The notes: generated by a model from the letters alone, not told the origin. A DNA stretch of 64,000 bases from Alphaproteobacteria bacterium (GCA_030433215.1 JAUIMC010000001.1:496001-560000), one strand, 5' to 3'; numbered from the stretch's first letter, positions 43,470 to 53,416 are shown. Program-made: numbers and translations.

Positions 43470-44528
43470 TCAGGCCGCTTCCCTGACATCACCGCAAACA
43501 TTCGCTTCGACATAGTCGATGAGAAACTGCGTGACGTCAGTGGTTTGCGCGATCATGCGCCTTCCCCGCGCCGCTGCTTCGGCCTTGATTTCGGCGGGGT
43601 CGCGGCGGGTCAGCGCGTTAAGATAGGCGATGGCGTCTTGTTCGCGCCCGCCATTGAAATTGCGCACGAGCCCGAACCGCTCTTCCTGTTCGTCATTGAC
43701 GCCGCGGCCGGTCTTGGAAACAAAAATTGCATGAACCCCGAGGCAGGCGGCTTCCGATGCGATGGTCGAACTTTCCCCGGCGACGACTGTTGCATGGGCG
43801 ATCGCGTGATGCATGTCGTTGACCGGTAGGCTCAGCCGGTAGGGCTCGAATTCCGGCGGCAGGGGTTTTTCCGAAGATATGTAAACCGGGCCCATGCGGG
43901 AAAGAAGGTCGACGGCCTTGCGCTTGTTTTCCAGGCTGAGGCCGCTTTCGCCGCCATCGTGAATCGATTCCCAGCCCACGAAGCGCATCAGCGAGTAAGG
44001 CCGCGCAGGATCGATGCCATGGCGGCGCAGGCGTTCAGGGTCCGGCGTGAAACGGTTTGGATGCAGATAGGCAAGTTCATGACAGCCATCATAGCGCAGG
44101 TGTTTTGAACCGTAGTCGCCTTTATAGGCGCGGGGCGTGATATAGGCGTCCGCGATGCGGGCGACGACCCGGTTGATTTTGTGGCTTGTCTCGTTGTTGT
44201 AGAAAACAAAAGTTTTCGTGTTCGTTATGGCGCCCGCCGCCGCGATGGCGGGGCCCATGACGCCGAGAACCACATCCGGTTTGAATTCCCGGATAACTTT
44301 CACGGTCTCCGCGATGCGTTGCGCCAGCTCCCCGGCGAGGCGCGCCTTGCCCGCCCGCTGTGTCGAAATCGCCTGATGCTCGAGGCCATAGGCGTCGAGG
44401 AGATCGACGGCGACGTCCTTGTGACGGGACAGGATTTTGATCTCATGGCCGCGCCCGCGCATTTCCCCGATGAAACAGCGGAAGAAGTGCACATGAGCCG
44501 GGTGCAGAATATCGATGAGGACGCGCAT
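43470..44528 (-). CDS. DUF354-family glycosyltransferase-like protein
   Basis: This 352-residue protein begins MRVLIDILHPAHVHFFRCFI and contains GHEIKILSRHKDVAVDLLDAYG, AFVVLGVMGP-like DVVLGVMGPAIAAAG, YLHPNRFTPDP and GESSTIASEAACLGVHAIFVS. It matches the DUF354 family, predicted to have a GT-B fold like MurG and often found in surface polysaccharide loci. The glycosyl donor and acceptor are unknown. It faces the sulfotransferases and diverges from the GT2 gene. Confidence 0.85.
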   Translation of the reverse strand: MRVLIDILHPAHVHFFRCFIGEMRGRGHEIKILSRHKDVAVDLLDAYGLEHQAISTQRAGKARLAGELAQRIAETVKVIREFKPDVVLGVMGPAIAAAGAITNTKTFVFYNNETSHKINRVVARIADAYITPRAYKGDYGSKHLRYDGCHELAYLHPNRFTPDPERLRRHGIDPARPYSLMRFVGWESIHDGGESGLSLENKRKAVDLLSRMGPVYISSEKPLPPEFEPYRLSLPVNDMHHAIAHATVVAGESSTIASEAACLGVHAIFVSKTGRGVNDEQEERFGLVRNFNGGREQDAIAYLNALTRRDPAEIKAEAAARGRRMIAQTTDVTQFLIDYVEANVCGDVREAA

Positions 44529-44651
44529 GAAGGCCTTTTCGCCCTGTTTTGAGACAGGTGGAAGACTAGGCGCGCCTTTATTCCCGAATTGTTAACGCTG
44601 CGTCCACTATGATCGGCGGCGCAAGTTCAAACCTTCAGCCGAAGCGTTCCC

Positions 44652-45683
44652 ATGACCAAGCTGATCATCCAGATACCCTGTTTTAACGAAGCGGAAACGA
44701 TCGCCGCGACCATCGCCGACTTGCCGACGGCGATCGACGGGATCGCGGCGATCGAGATTTTGGTGATCGACGACGGCTCGACCGACGGCACCGCCGAGGC
44801 GGCGAGGGCCGCCGGCGCGCAGCATATCCTTTCCAACGGCGCCAATCGCGGCCTCGCTCAGAGTTTCCAGCGCGGGCTCGACGCGTCGCTGCGGCTCGGC
44901 GCCGACATCATCGTCAATACCGATGGCGACAATCAGTATAACGGCGCTGACATCGCCGCGCTGGTGCGCCCGATCCTCGACAACCGGGCGGACATCGTCG
45001 TCGGCGACCGCCAGACCGCAAGCATCGCGCATTTCTCGCCCCTGAAAAAACGCCTGCAAAAAGCCGGCAGCAGTCTTGTCAGCACCCTGGCCAACGCCGA
45101 GATCGCCGATGCGGTGAGCGGCTTTCGCGCTTTTTCACGCCATGCGGCCATGGGCGTCACCGTGCGCTCGAGTTTTTCCTACACCACCGAAACGCTGATT
45201 CAGGCGGGCCGCCGGCGCATGCGTATTGCGTGCGTGCCGGTGCGCACCAACAAGGTCGAGCGGCCCTCGCGCCTCTTCCGCTCCATTCCGCATTTTCTTG
45301 TTCGCACGGGGCGCACCATGCTGCGCTCCTATGCGATGTATGAGCCGCTGAAGATTTTCGCGGTGCTTGGCGTGTTGATGATGATCGCCGGCGCCGTGCC
45401 GGTCGTGCGGTTCCTCGTGCATTATTTCGCCGGCGACGGATCGGGCATGGTCCAGTCGCTGATCATCGGCGGCGTCATCATGATGATCGGCGCCATCTCG
45501 GCGATGTTCGCGCTGATCGCCGATCTTGTGGCCTATAACCGGCAATTGCTGGAACTGACGCTCGAGCGCGTGCGCAAGATCGAATATACGCTCGAGGCGC
45601 AGCAGACGGCGCCGAAAAAGCGCCTGCCCATCGAAAAGCTGCGTGAAGAACTGAAGGCGATCCGCTCCCGCACGGGGGCTTAA
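44652..45683 (+). CDS. GT2 glycosyltransferase (polyprenyl-phosphate type)
   Basis: This 343-residue protein has a GT2 domain (about 1-225) with IQIPCFNEAETIAATI, the nucleotide-sugar site ILVIDDGSTDGTAE, the metal-binding VNTDGDNQYN and SGFRAFSR. Two membrane helices follow (about 235-258 and 270-295), and the protein ends in a C-terminal coiled coil. The layout is that of dolichol/undecaprenyl-phosphate mannosyl- or glucosyltransferases, which would supply a donor for a GT-C enzyme such as the one at 38469. It is divergent from the DUF354 gene. Confidence 0.88.
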   Translation: MTKLIIQIPCFNEAETIAATIADLPTAIDGIAAIEILVIDDGSTDGTAEAARAAGAQHILSNGANRGLAQSFQRGLDASLRLGADIIVNTDGDNQYNGADIAALVRPILDNRADIVVGDRQTASIAHFSPLKKRLQKAGSSLVSTLANAEIADAVSGFRAFSRHAAMGVTVRSSFSYTTETLIQAGRRRMRIACVPVRTNKVERPSRLFRSIPHFLVRTGRTMLRSYAMYEPLKIFAVLGVLMMIAGAVPVVRFLVHYFAGDGSGMVQSLIIGGVIMMIGAISAMFALIADLVAYNRQLLELTLERVRKIEYTLEAQQTAPKKRLPIEKLREELKAIRSRTGA

Positions 45684-45735
45684 AGCGCGCAACTTCCGGG
45701 CGCCGGTCTTTTCCGATCCGTGCTAGCGTCCGGGC

Positions 45736-46275
45736 ATGACGGACTATTCGCTCATTCTGTTCGACACCGCGCTCGGGCGCTGCGGCCTCGCCTGGGGCCC
45801 GGCGGGCCTGCGCGCCGTCAGCTTTCCCGAAGCGAGCGACGGGGAAACCCGCGCGCGTTTGCGCCGCCGCGCGCCCGGCGCCGTGGAGGCCGAGCCTTCG
45901 CCGGAGATCGCGAGGTTGGTTGAGGACATCGCCGCGCTGTTCGAAGGCGAGAAGCGCGACCTTTCCTATGCGAAGCTCGATCTCGATGGGCTGGGAGACT
46001 TCGAGCAAGCGGTCTACGCCCTGTCACTCGACATCAAGCCGGGCGAGGCGAAGACCTATGGCGATTTGGCGAAAGCGTTGGGCGATGTCGCGCAGTCGCG
46101 CCGGGTGGGGCAGGCGTTGGGGCGTAACCCGTTTCCCATCATCGTGCCCTGTCACCGCATTGTCGGCGCGTCCGGCGCCATGACCGGCTTTTCCGCGCCC
46201 GGCGGCGCGGAACTGAAACGCAAACTTTTGAAAATCGAAGGCGCGCTGGCGCCGGACCTGTTCGACGCGCCTTAA
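45736..46275 (+). CDS. ogt: Methylated-DNA-protein cysteine methyltransferase
   Basis: This 179-residue suicide repair protein removes O6-alkyl groups from guanine. The active-site motif [10 protein letters not shown] with Cys139 is intact, preceded by the DNA-binding helix [14 protein letters not shown]. The N-terminal domain is shorter than in Ada. The stop codon shares a TTAA with the convergent htpX stop. Confidence 0.95.
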   Translation: MTDYSLILFDTALGRCGLAWGPAGLRAVSFPEASDGETRARLRRRAPGAVEAEPSPEIARLVEDIAALFEGEKRDLSYAKLDLDGLGDFEQAVYALSLDIKPGEAKTYGDLAKALGDVAQSRRVGQALGRNPFPIIVPCHRIVGASGAMTGFSAPGGAELKRKLLKIEGALAPDLFDAP

Positions 46276-47192
46276 CCCCAGGGGCCCGTGCGGCGGGGCT
46301 GAGGCGATGGCTCGCTTTCCGGCATGGCGTGACCGCTTTGCCCGCTCATCCCAGCCATCTCCATCAGCCGGTCGATTCGGTTCTGCGTGCCCGGGTGCGT
46401 AGAGAAGAGATTGTCCGCGCCTTTGCCCGACAGCGGGTTAATGATCATCAACTGGCCGGTTTCCGGATGGCGCTCGGCGGTCATGTTGGGAATGCGCGCC
46501 GCGCCGTTCGAGATTTTCGCGAGCGCCGAGGCGAGCCATTCGGGATGGCCGCAGATTTCCGCGCCGCACTTGTCGGCTTCATATTCGCGGCCCCGGCTGA
46601 TCGCCATCTGGACGAGCGCCGCCGCCATGGGCGCGAAGATCATGATTGCGATGGCGCCGATAAGGCCGCCGCCATTATTGCGCCCGCCGCCGAAGAACAG
46701 CGCGAAATTCGCCAGCATGGTGATCGCGCCGGCGATGGTCGCCGTCACCGTCATGGTCAGGGTGTCGCGGTTTTTGACGTGGGCAAGCTCGTGCGCCATG
46801 ACCCCGGCGACTTCCTCGTCGGTAAGCATCTGGAGGAGGCCGGTGGTCGCGGCGACCGCGGCGTTGTCCGGATTGCGGCCCGTGGCGAAGGCGTTGGGCT
46901 GCGGGTTCTCGATGATGTAAATCTTCGGCTCGGGGATTTCCGCGCGCGCGGCGAGCCCGCGCACGATCTCCACATAGCGGCGCACCGCGCCCGAGGCGTG
47001 GGACGTGTCCACTTCCTCGGCCTTGTACATTTTGAGGACCATCTTGTCCGAGTTCCAGTAGGCGAAGAGGTTCGTCCCCGCCGCGAACAGGAAGGCGAGC
47101 ATCATGCCCGCCGCGCCGCCGACCAGATAGCCGACGCCCATGAACAGCGCGGTCAGCGCCGCAAGCAACATGCCGGTGCGAAGCATATTCAT
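46272..47192 (-). CDS. htpX: HtpX-type M48 membrane zinc protease
   Basis: This 306-residue inner-membrane protease is involved in membrane protein quality control. It has helices at about 8-25 and 28-46, then the zinc motif HELAH (134-138, in [11 protein letters not shown]), two further hydrophobic segments and the third ligand Glu in [14 protein letters not shown]. The C-terminus is Pro/Ser-rich. The start at 47192 ([13 protein letters not shown]) is chosen for the membrane N-terminus; the frame is open a further 76 codons but that part is antisense to the sdhAF4 gene. Confidence 0.95.
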   Translation of the reverse strand: MNMLRTGMLLAALTALFMGVGYLVGGAAGMMLAFLFAAGTNLFAYWNSDKMVLKMYKAEEVDTSHASGAVRRYVEIVRGLAARAEIPEPKIYIIENPQPNAFATGRNPDNAAVAATTGLLQMLTDEEVAGVMAHELAHVKNRDTLTMTVTATIAGAITMLANFALFFGGGRNNGGGLIGAIAIMIFAPMAAALVQMAISRGREYEADKCGAEICGHPEWLASALAKISNGAARIPNMTAERHPETGQLMIINPLSGKGADNLFSTHPGTQNRIDRLMEMAGMSGQSGHAMPESEPSPQPRRTGPWG

Positions 47193-47262
47193 CGGTGGGG
47201 CCTTGTCCTTTTCACGAGAAATTCCAGGGCCTATATGTAGAGCCGAAAGGCGTGGCTTCAAT

Positions 47263-47466
47263 ATGGCTGACGAAACCGGAATCCCTACCCGAAAAGACCT
47301 GCCCCCGGCGGCGCAGCGCGCGCTCGCTGAAGCCGAAGAACGGCGCAAGGCGGCGGCGGAAGCGGAGCAGACCGAAGAGCGCCCCAAGGAGCTTGGGGGC
47401 CCCAAAGGCGAAGAGCCCACCCGCTTCGGCGACTGGGAGCGCGGCGGCCGCGCCGTCGACTTCTAG
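47263..47466 (+). CDS. DUF1674/SDHAF4-type succinate dehydrogenase assembly factor
   Basis: This 67-residue protein has an Ala/Glu/Arg-rich helical N-terminus and the diagnostic C-terminus [20 protein letters not shown] followed by RGGRAVDF. This is the DUF1674 pattern of mitochondrial Sdh8/SDHAF4, which binds flavinated SdhA and shields it before assembly. It is divergent from htpX. The C-terminal conservation makes the assignment firm despite the small size. Confidence 0.92.
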   Translation: MADETGIPTRKDLPPAAQRALAEAEERRKAAAEAEQTEERPKELGGPKGEEPTRFGDWERGGRAVDF

Positions 47467-47599
47467 CCCGGCCTTTCCGGGCCACCTCTCGCAACTGTTA
47501 TCACTCCGGAAGGGCCGGCCGACCGATCCTGCTTGGCGGCCCGCACGCCGCGCCGCTATGTTTTCGCACTAGCGAAACAGGCGAAAGGCAAGGGACAAC

Positions 47600-48835
47600 A
47601 TGCAGCTTCAGACATCGGTCGGGTTTAAAACGGCGTTGCTCGCGGTTTACGGGGCGCTTGTCGGCTGCGCGGAAAGCGCATCCTCGGCGCGCGCCGAAGA
47701 GGCGCCCAGCCTGCCGGGGGCCCATGTCGAGGCGCATATCCAGCAGCTGACCGACCGGCCGATCCCGCGCTTTGTCGTGGACGCCGCCTGGCCGGACCTG
47801 CCCGACGATCTGATGCTCGGCCAGATCCCGGGCCTCGCCGTCGACGGCGAGGACAATATCTGGGTCCTCCAGCGCCCCAACTCTCTTGGGTTTTCGGATA
47901 CGGGGCTGGCCCAGGACCCGCCCATCGCCGCCTGCTGCCGGCCGGCGCCGCATGTCATGACATTCGCGCAAGGAGGCGAACTCCTGAACGCCTGGGGCGG
48001 ACCCGACCTCGCGCCGGAGATCGACGGCGAGCCGCAATGGCCGTCCAACGTGCACGGACTTTACGTCGATGAGGAAGGCTCGGTCTGGATCGGCGGCAAT
48101 GGCGACGGCGACCATGTGGTTCTGAATTTCACCGGCGAGGGCGAGTTTATCCGCGCCATCGGCGAGCGCGGCGAGACGCGCGGCAATTTCGACCGCGAGA
48201 CGCTCGGCAACCCCGCCGACATCGCCTACAACCCTGAGGACGGCGAGATTCTCGTCGCCGACGGCTATATCAACAAACGCATTATCGGCTTCGACGAAGA
48301 GGGCGCCTTCACGCGTTTCTGGGGCGCCTATGGCGCCTCGCCCGACGACGAGACCCGCGCCGGATCGTTCGATCAGTCTCAGGCGTCGAGCAACGCCGAT
48401 GGCGGCGCCGACCCCGAATCGCAAACCTTCGGCGATATCGTGCATTGCCTTGTGGAAGGGCCGGACGGGCGCCTTTATGTCTGCGACCGGCGCAACAACC
48501 GTCTCCAGGTTTTCGAAACCAATGAAGACGGCGAGACGGTTTTCATTCAGGACATCGTCGTCGCGCCGGAGACCGGCGGCACGCGCACCGTTTCCGACGT
48601 CGCATTCTCTCCCGATGAAGAGTTCATGTATGTCTCCGACATGATGAACGGCCAGATCTGGATCCTCGACGCCAAGACCTATGAGTTTCTCGGCGCCGTC
48701 GGCCGTAATGGCCGCTATCCGGGCGAGTTCATCTGGCTTCACAGCATCGTCGTCGACGGCGACGGCAATCTCTATACGAGCGAGGTGAGCACCGGCCGCC
48801 GGGTGCAGAAATTCGTCTTCACCGGCGTCGAATAG
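47600..48835 (+). CDS. NHL-repeat lipoprotein (PAL-like beta-propeller)
   Basis: This 411-residue protein has a probable lipobox (ALVGC, Cys at about 23). The rest is a six-bladed NHL propeller with repeats such as IPGLAVDGEDNIWVLQRP, VHGLYVDEEGSVWIGGNG, NPADIAYNPEDGEILVADGY, VEGPDGRLYVCDRRNNRLQVF and LHSIVVDGDGNLYTSEVSTGRRVQKF. The last resembles the C-terminal signature of peptidyl-alpha-hydroxyglycine amidating lyase-like proteins. Enzyme activity is not proven for bacterial members. It stands alone upstream of the methyltransferase. Confidence 0.85.
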   Translation: MQLQTSVGFKTALLAVYGALVGCAESASSARAEEAPSLPGAHVEAHIQQLTDRPIPRFVVDAAWPDLPDDLMLGQIPGLAVDGEDNIWVLQRPNSLGFSDTGLAQDPPIAACCRPAPHVMTFAQGGELLNAWGGPDLAPEIDGEPQWPSNVHGLYVDEEGSVWIGGNGDGDHVVLNFTGEGEFIRAIGERGETRGNFDRETLGNPADIAYNPEDGEILVADGYINKRIIGFDEEGAFTRFWGAYGASPDDETRAGSFDQSQASSNADGGADPESQTFGDIVHCLVEGPDGRLYVCDRRNNRLQVFETNEDGETVFIQDIVVAPETGGTRTVSDVAFSPDEEFMYVSDMMNGQIWILDAKTYEFLGAVGRNGRYPGEFIWLHSIVVDGDGNLYTSEVSTGRRVQKFVFTGVE

Positions 48836-48941
48836 GCCTTTTCGCCGCCGGGTCGGGTTTCCATTCCTTCAAGGGCGTTTCCGGGTCTCGTCCGGCGCCT
48901 TAGGCTTTCCCCATAGAGGACGGCGGAAGAAGGAGACCTCC

Positions 48942-49967
48942 ATGAGCGGATATTACGAAGCGCCGAGCGTTGACGACAGGGCGATCTGGGATCTGTGGCT
49001 GTCCATGCATCATTTGCCGGCGGCGACGGCGGCGGAGGAACTCGGCATTTTCGACGCGCTCTGCGAGACGCCGCTCAGCTTCGACGACCTCGCGGCCAAA
49101 TTCTCGCTCAATCGCCGCGCCCTGTCGGCGCTGATGGCGATGTTGTGCGCGCTCAAGCTGACGACACGGCGCGAGGGCGTCTACCGCCCGACCGCCGTCA
49201 CGCGCGACTATCTGAAATCGGACAGCGAGTATTTCTGGGGGCCGCTGCTTTCCTCCTACAAAAACGAATCGTCCGTTCACAAGCAGCTTATGGAGCTGTT
49301 GAAACAGGGCGACACGGATATGAGCGGCCGCCATGTGGAAGGCTGGGCGGCGGGCAAGATAGAGGCCGAAACGGCGAAGTTCATCGCCCGGTTCATGCAC
49401 GCCCATTCCCTGCCGGCGGCGGTCGCGGCGGCGCGCTCAGGGGTTTATGACGGCGTCAAAAAATTTCTGGATGTGGGCGGCGGATCGGGCGTCTTCGCCA
49501 TCGCCGCGGCGCAGCGCCATCCGGACCTCGCCGCGACGGTGATGGATCTCGACACCATGTGCGCGGCGGCGCAGGAGATCTTCATCGAGGGCTCCGGCGT
49601 CGAAACCCGCGTCGATACGGCCGCGGTCGACATGTTCCGCGAGGACTGGCCGCAAGGCTATGACGCGCTGTTCTTTTCAAACATCTTCCATGACTGGAAC
49701 GAAGACACGAACGCGGTGCTGGCGAAAAAATCTTTTGACGCACTGCCTTCCGGCGGGCGCATCTTCCTTCATGAAATGCTGATGAACGACAATGAAGACG
49801 GGCCCCTGACCACGGCGTCTTTTTCCATGCTGATGCTGCGCGGCACCAAGGGAAAGCAATATACGCTTCGCGAACTGGGCGGCATTCTCGAAGGCGCGGG
49901 CTTCGCCGGCGTCGCGGCGACCCAGACCAGCCCCTATTATTCCGTCGTCAGCGCCCGCAAACCCTGA
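48942..49967 (+). CDS. SAM-dependent O-methyltransferase (COMT-like)
   Basis: This 341-residue protein has an N-terminal winged-helix dimerisation domain (about 15-95; AAEELGIFDAL, FDDLAAKFSLNRRALSALMAML) and a C-terminal Rossmann domain with the SAM motif KKFLDVGGGSGVFAIAAA. FFSNIFHDWNEDTNAVLAKK matches the catalytic His-Asp-Trp region of plant-type caffeate/acetylserotonin O-methyltransferases. The substrate is unknown. GAAGGAG precedes the ATG. It converges on the Crp-family gene. Confidence 0.9.
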   Translation: MSGYYEAPSVDDRAIWDLWLSMHHLPAATAAEELGIFDALCETPLSFDDLAAKFSLNRRALSALMAMLCALKLTTRREGVYRPTAVTRDYLKSDSEYFWGPLLSSYKNESSVHKQLMELLKQGDTDMSGRHVEGWAAGKIEAETAKFIARFMHAHSLPAAVAAARSGVYDGVKKFLDVGGGSGVFAIAAAQRHPDLAATVMDLDTMCAAAQEIFIEGSGVETRVDTAAVDMFREDWPQGYDALFFSNIFHDWNEDTNAVLAKKSFDALPSGGRIFLHEMLMNDNEDGPLTTASFSMLMLRGTKGKQYTLRELGGILEGAGFAGVAATQTSPYYSVVSARKP

Positions 49968-49981
49968 TCTCTAAACCGCGC

Positions 49982-50692
49982 TCAGGCCGGCGCCGCGGCG
50001 TCTTCGGCGGGCGGATGCATAAAGCGCCGCGATTGCAGCAACAGCCCGTCGCGGTCGAGAATGCGCAGGGCGCCGTAATGCGTCTGGATCAGGCCGAGCG
50101 ACTGGAACTCCGCCAGCACCTTGTTGACGGCCTGCCGCGAGGCGCCGACCATGATAGCGATATCCTTTTGCGCGACCTTCAACTCGGTCACGGTTTCGCC
50201 CTTCGCTTCAGCGCTTGAGGCCATGAAGGACAGGCGCGAGGCGATGCGCGCGGCCAGCGGGAAGATCGAGATTTCTTCAATGAAGAGCAGCGAACTGCGC
50301 GCCACGCGCACAAAATAATCGAGGAGAACAGTCTCCATCTGCGGATGCGCCTCGCGCAGCTCGATCAGCTTCTTGCGCGACAGGAACAGCAATTCGCATT
50401 CGGTCAGGCTCTCGGCGGAAACGGGATAGGGTTTGCCGTCGATCGCCGCGAGATCGCCGAAATTCTCTGACGGCCCATAGACTTTATACAAGAGCTCCCG
50501 CCCGTCCGTTGCGAGCGAAAACAGCCGCACCTTGCCCTTGACGATCCGGTAAAGGCCGCGCACCGGCGCGTAGCGCTCCATGAGCATGAACCTGGCCGGC
50601 ACGCGCAGGCTTTGCATCTGCCCCAGCACCGCCGCCCTGATATCCGCCGGCAGCGCATCAATCCAGTTTAAGACTTCAGCCCCAGTGTTCAC
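49982..50692 (-). CDS. Crp/Fnr-family transcriptional regulator
   Basis: This protein of about 236 residues has a cyclic-nucleotide-binding-like beta-roll (LMERYAPVRGLYRIVKGKVRLF, NFGDLAAIDGKPYPVSAESLT), a long dimer helix and a C-terminal helix-turn-helix (VAQKDIAIMVGASRQAVNKVLAEFQSLGLI). No N-terminal Cys cluster for an iron-sulfur centre is visible, so it is not FNR. The start is uncertain: GTG at 50692 fits the domain boundary, while the frame is open to 50881. It is divergent from the TonB-dependent receptor gene and may control it. Confidence 0.88.
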   Translation of the reverse strand: MNTGAEVLNWIDALPADIRAAVLGQMQSLRVPARFMLMERYAPVRGLYRIVKGKVRLFSLATDGRELLYKVYGPSENFGDLAAIDGKPYPVSAESLTECELLFLSRKKLIELREAHPQMETVLLDYFVRVARSSLLFIEEISIFPLAARIASRLSFMASSAEAKGETVTELKVAQKDIAIMVGASRQAVNKVLAEFQSLGLIQTHYGALRILDRDGLLLQSRRFMHPPAEDAAAPA

Positions 50693-50932
50693 ACACGCCC
50701 CCGCGTTCGTGATGGAACCCCCTGAGGCCTTATTACTCCTTTTGTCGCCAAATGGAACACGCTGCACCGCAACATTGCCGCGTCCGTGACGAAAATGAAC
50801 CAGGTTTGATTTGATCGGAGCCGGGGATCGGGTTTTCTGTTGAAAATGATTTTTTGCGATACCCCGCAATGATATATGCACTCTTACAAAGAAACGGCCG
50901 GGTTTACCTGACCTAAAAAAAACAGTTCATGA

Positions 50933-50953
50933 CCCCGCACTAGTAAAGCGGGG
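50933..50953 (+). other. 5'-leader hairpin of the TonB-dependent receptor gene
   Basis: CCCCGC-ACTAGTAAA-GCGGGG forms a 6-bp G+C stem that ends 8 bases before the GGGAGGA ribosome-binding site. It has no T-tail. It may stabilise the leader or serve a post-transcriptional regulator. A second short inverted repeat, TTGCG-N6-CGCAA, lies at 50854-50869. Confidence 0.45.
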
Positions 50954-50971
50954 CGTTCCTTGGGAGGATTT

Positions 50972-53416
50972 ATGGCGAAGAACCGAATCGCTAACACTTT
51001 GCTTATGACATCGGCGCTGTTCGGCGCAGCCATGGCGGCAAGCGGCGGCGCGGCGGCGCAGGATCTCGACGAGATCGTCGTGACGGCGCAATCGCGCGCG
51101 CAGGGCCTTCAGGACACCCCGATTTCCATTTCCGCGGTGCCGGCTGAAAAGCTGACGGGCGCGGCGATCCAGAAATCCGAAGATCTTCAATTCCTGGTGC
51201 CGAACTTCACCATGACGGAAACCGGCATCGCCACGAACATCTTCATCCGCGGCATCGGCTCGGGCATCAACCAGGCCTTCGAACAGTCGGTGGCGACCTA
51301 TATTGACGGCGTGCATTATCCGCGCGCGCAGCAGACGCGCGCGCCGTTTCTCGATCTCGAGCGCGTCGAGGTGCTGCGCGGGCCGCAGGCGATTCTGTTC
51401 GGCAAGAACGCCATCGCCGGCGCCCTCAACATCACCACGGCCAAGCCGACCCAGGAATTCGAAGGCTATCTGTCGGGCTCCTACGAGTTCGTGGATGACG
51501 AATATATCGTCGAGGGCGCGATTTCCGGGCCGATCACCGACCGCGTGCGCGCGCGTCTGGCCGGCCGTTATCGCGACTCCGACGGCTATGTGGAGAATGC
51601 GACGCTGGGCGACCGCACCGAGCCGCAGCGCGAAGACTGGATGATCCGCGGTCAGGTCGAAGCCGATATCACCGACACCTTCCAGATGCTCCTGAAAGCC
51701 GAAGTTGGCCAGTTCGACGTTCTCGGCCGCCATATAGAGGTGATCGGCGAACAGCCTGCGGCGGCGGGTCCGTTCACCGGCTTCACCTATGGCCAGATTC
51801 TCGCCGGCGTCTTCGGCGCCGATCCGAGCGTTCTCAATACGTCCTTTGACGGCGTGCGCAGCTCCAACGGCGATTTCAGCAATAACGAAACGCAGACCTA
51901 TGTGGCGAATTTCACCTGGGACGCGAACGGTTTCGAAATCCGCTCGACCTCGGCCTATGAAAACTTCACCTATGACGAGTTGTGCGACTGCGACTTCACC
52001 GGCGCCAATGTCTTCGAGGCCTATCTCCAGGAAGAATACGAGCAGTGGAGTTCGGAGCTGCGCGTGACCTCGCCGGTCTGGGACCGCTGGGACTTTGTGG
52101 CCGGGCTCTACTGGCAGACCAGCGATCATGATTACAACGACCAGATCGCGGTGCCGACCAATTCCATCCTGATCCCGGCGATCAACGGCAATCCGTCGGC
52201 GCCGCCGGGCGGCGGCGATTGGGTGGCGGGCACGCAGGCCGCCCGCGAAGCGACGACGACCAGCGATCTGTATTCCGCCTTCGCGCAAGTCAATATCCGT
52301 CCCGTAGACCGGATCGAGCTACAGCTTGGCGGCCGCCTCAGCCATGAGAAGAAAGACGGCGCGCGCACGCTTTCCATCGTCGATCTCGACTTCAACACGC
52401 TGCCTATGGCGCAGACGCCGGCGCCGCTGATTTACGGCGCGCTGTTCGGCATCACCTCGACCAACCTCACGCCGCTCTCCATGGCGCCGGTGCCCGCGCT
52501 GTCCGTTCCGGCGACGGGCCTTCTGGCCACCCTTGGCGAGCTTCCGGTTGAAGATTCGCTCAAAGAGACGCGCTTCTCGCCGGACGTGAAGCTCGTCTTC
52601 GACGCCACGGACGACCTTCTGCTCTATGCAAGCTGGGCGCGCGGCTACAAGACCGGCGGTTTCGACTTCCGCGCCAACAACAAGAACTTCTATTCGACGA
52701 TCCAGGAGTCCTTCCAGTTCGGCGACGAGCAGGCCACCAATTACGAAATCGGCGGCAAGCTCAGCATCGGCTCGTCGGCGGAGCTCAACTTCGCCGCGTT
52801 CTATACGAAGTTCGACGATCTTCAGATTTCGATCTTCGACGGCGTGCTCGGTTTCAATGTCGGCAACGCCGCCGCCGCCGAAATCAAGGGCATCGAGTTC
52901 GACGGCCGCTGGGCGGTGAGCGACTATCTCACCCTTTCCGGCTCCGGCGCGTTCACCGATTTCGAATTCACCGACTTCGAAAACGGCCAGTGCTATTTCG
53001 GCCAGACGCCGGACTCGCCCACGCTGCCCGGCCTTTGCGACTATACCGGCAAGTCGAACCAGCTCGTCTCCGACTTCCAGGGCGTTGTGACGGCCGACGT
53101 GCATTTCCCGGTTTTCAACGACTACGAAATCTCCAGCGTCACCGACATCTTCTACACGTCGGAATATGACGCCTCGTCGACTTACGATCCGGCCCTGGTG
53201 CAGGACGGCTACGCCACCATCAATACGCGGCTGGCGTTCCGGCCCGAGGCGGGCGGCTGGGAGCTCGCTTTCCTCGGCAAGAACCTCACCGACGAGCAGT
53301 TCCTGCAATATGGCGGCGACACGCCGCTCGCCGGATCGAATTTCGGCGCCAAATCGAACTATTCGTTCTTCAGCCAGGGCCGCACGCTCTGGGTGCAGGC
53401 GAGAGTGGACTTTTAA
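50972..53416 (+). CDS. TonB-dependent outer-membrane receptor
   Basis: This 814-residue protein has a signal peptide (to about residue 30), a TonB box (DEIVVTAQ), a plug domain (RAQGLQDTPISISAVPAEKL; FIRGIGSG; FLDLERVEVLRGPQAILFGKNAIAGALNI) and a 22-strand barrel ending in an aromatic residue (LWVQARVDF). The plug matches receptors often annotated for iron or unknown substrates in sphingomonad and hyphomonad-like bacteria. No siderophore or sugar genes lie beside it. ATG 50972 with GGGAGGA is chosen over 50960. Confidence 0.93.
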   Translation: MAKNRIANTLLMTSALFGAAMAASGGAAAQDLDEIVVTAQSRAQGLQDTPISISAVPAEKLTGAAIQKSEDLQFLVPNFTMTETGIATNIFIRGIGSGINQAFEQSVATYIDGVHYPRAQQTRAPFLDLERVEVLRGPQAILFGKNAIAGALNITTAKPTQEFEGYLSGSYEFVDDEYIVEGAISGPITDRVRARLAGRYRDSDGYVENATLGDRTEPQREDWMIRGQVEADITDTFQMLLKAEVGQFDVLGRHIEVIGEQPAAAGPFTGFTYGQILAGVFGADPSVLNTSFDGVRSSNGDFSNNETQTYVANFTWDANGFEIRSTSAYENFTYDELCDCDFTGANVFEAYLQEEYEQWSSELRVTSPVWDRWDFVAGLYWQTSDHDYNDQIAVPTNSILIPAINGNPSAPPGGGDWVAGTQAAREATTTSDLYSAFAQVNIRPVDRIELQLGGRLSHEKKDGARTLSIVDLDFNTLPMAQTPAPLIYGALFGITSTNLTPLSMAPVPALSVPATGLLATLGELPVEDSLKETRFSPDVKLVFDATDDLLLYASWARGYKTGGFDFRANNKNFYSTIQESFQFGDEQATNYEIGGKLSIGSSAELNFAAFYTKFDDLQISIFDGVLGFNVGNAAAAEIKGIEFDGRWAVSDYLTLSGSGAFTDFEFTDFENGQCYFGQTPDSPTLPGLCDYTGKSNQLVSDFQGVVTADVHFPVFNDYEISSVTDIFYTSEYDASSTYDPALVQDGYATINTRLAFRPEAGGWELAFLGKNLTDEQFLQYGGDTPLAGSNFGAKSNYSFFSQGRTLWVQARVDF

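Noticed and set aside
47466-47482. GCCCGG-CCTTT-CCGGGC hairpin after sdhAF4 as a terminator
   Set aside because: The stem is short and no T-run follows; it is too weak to call.
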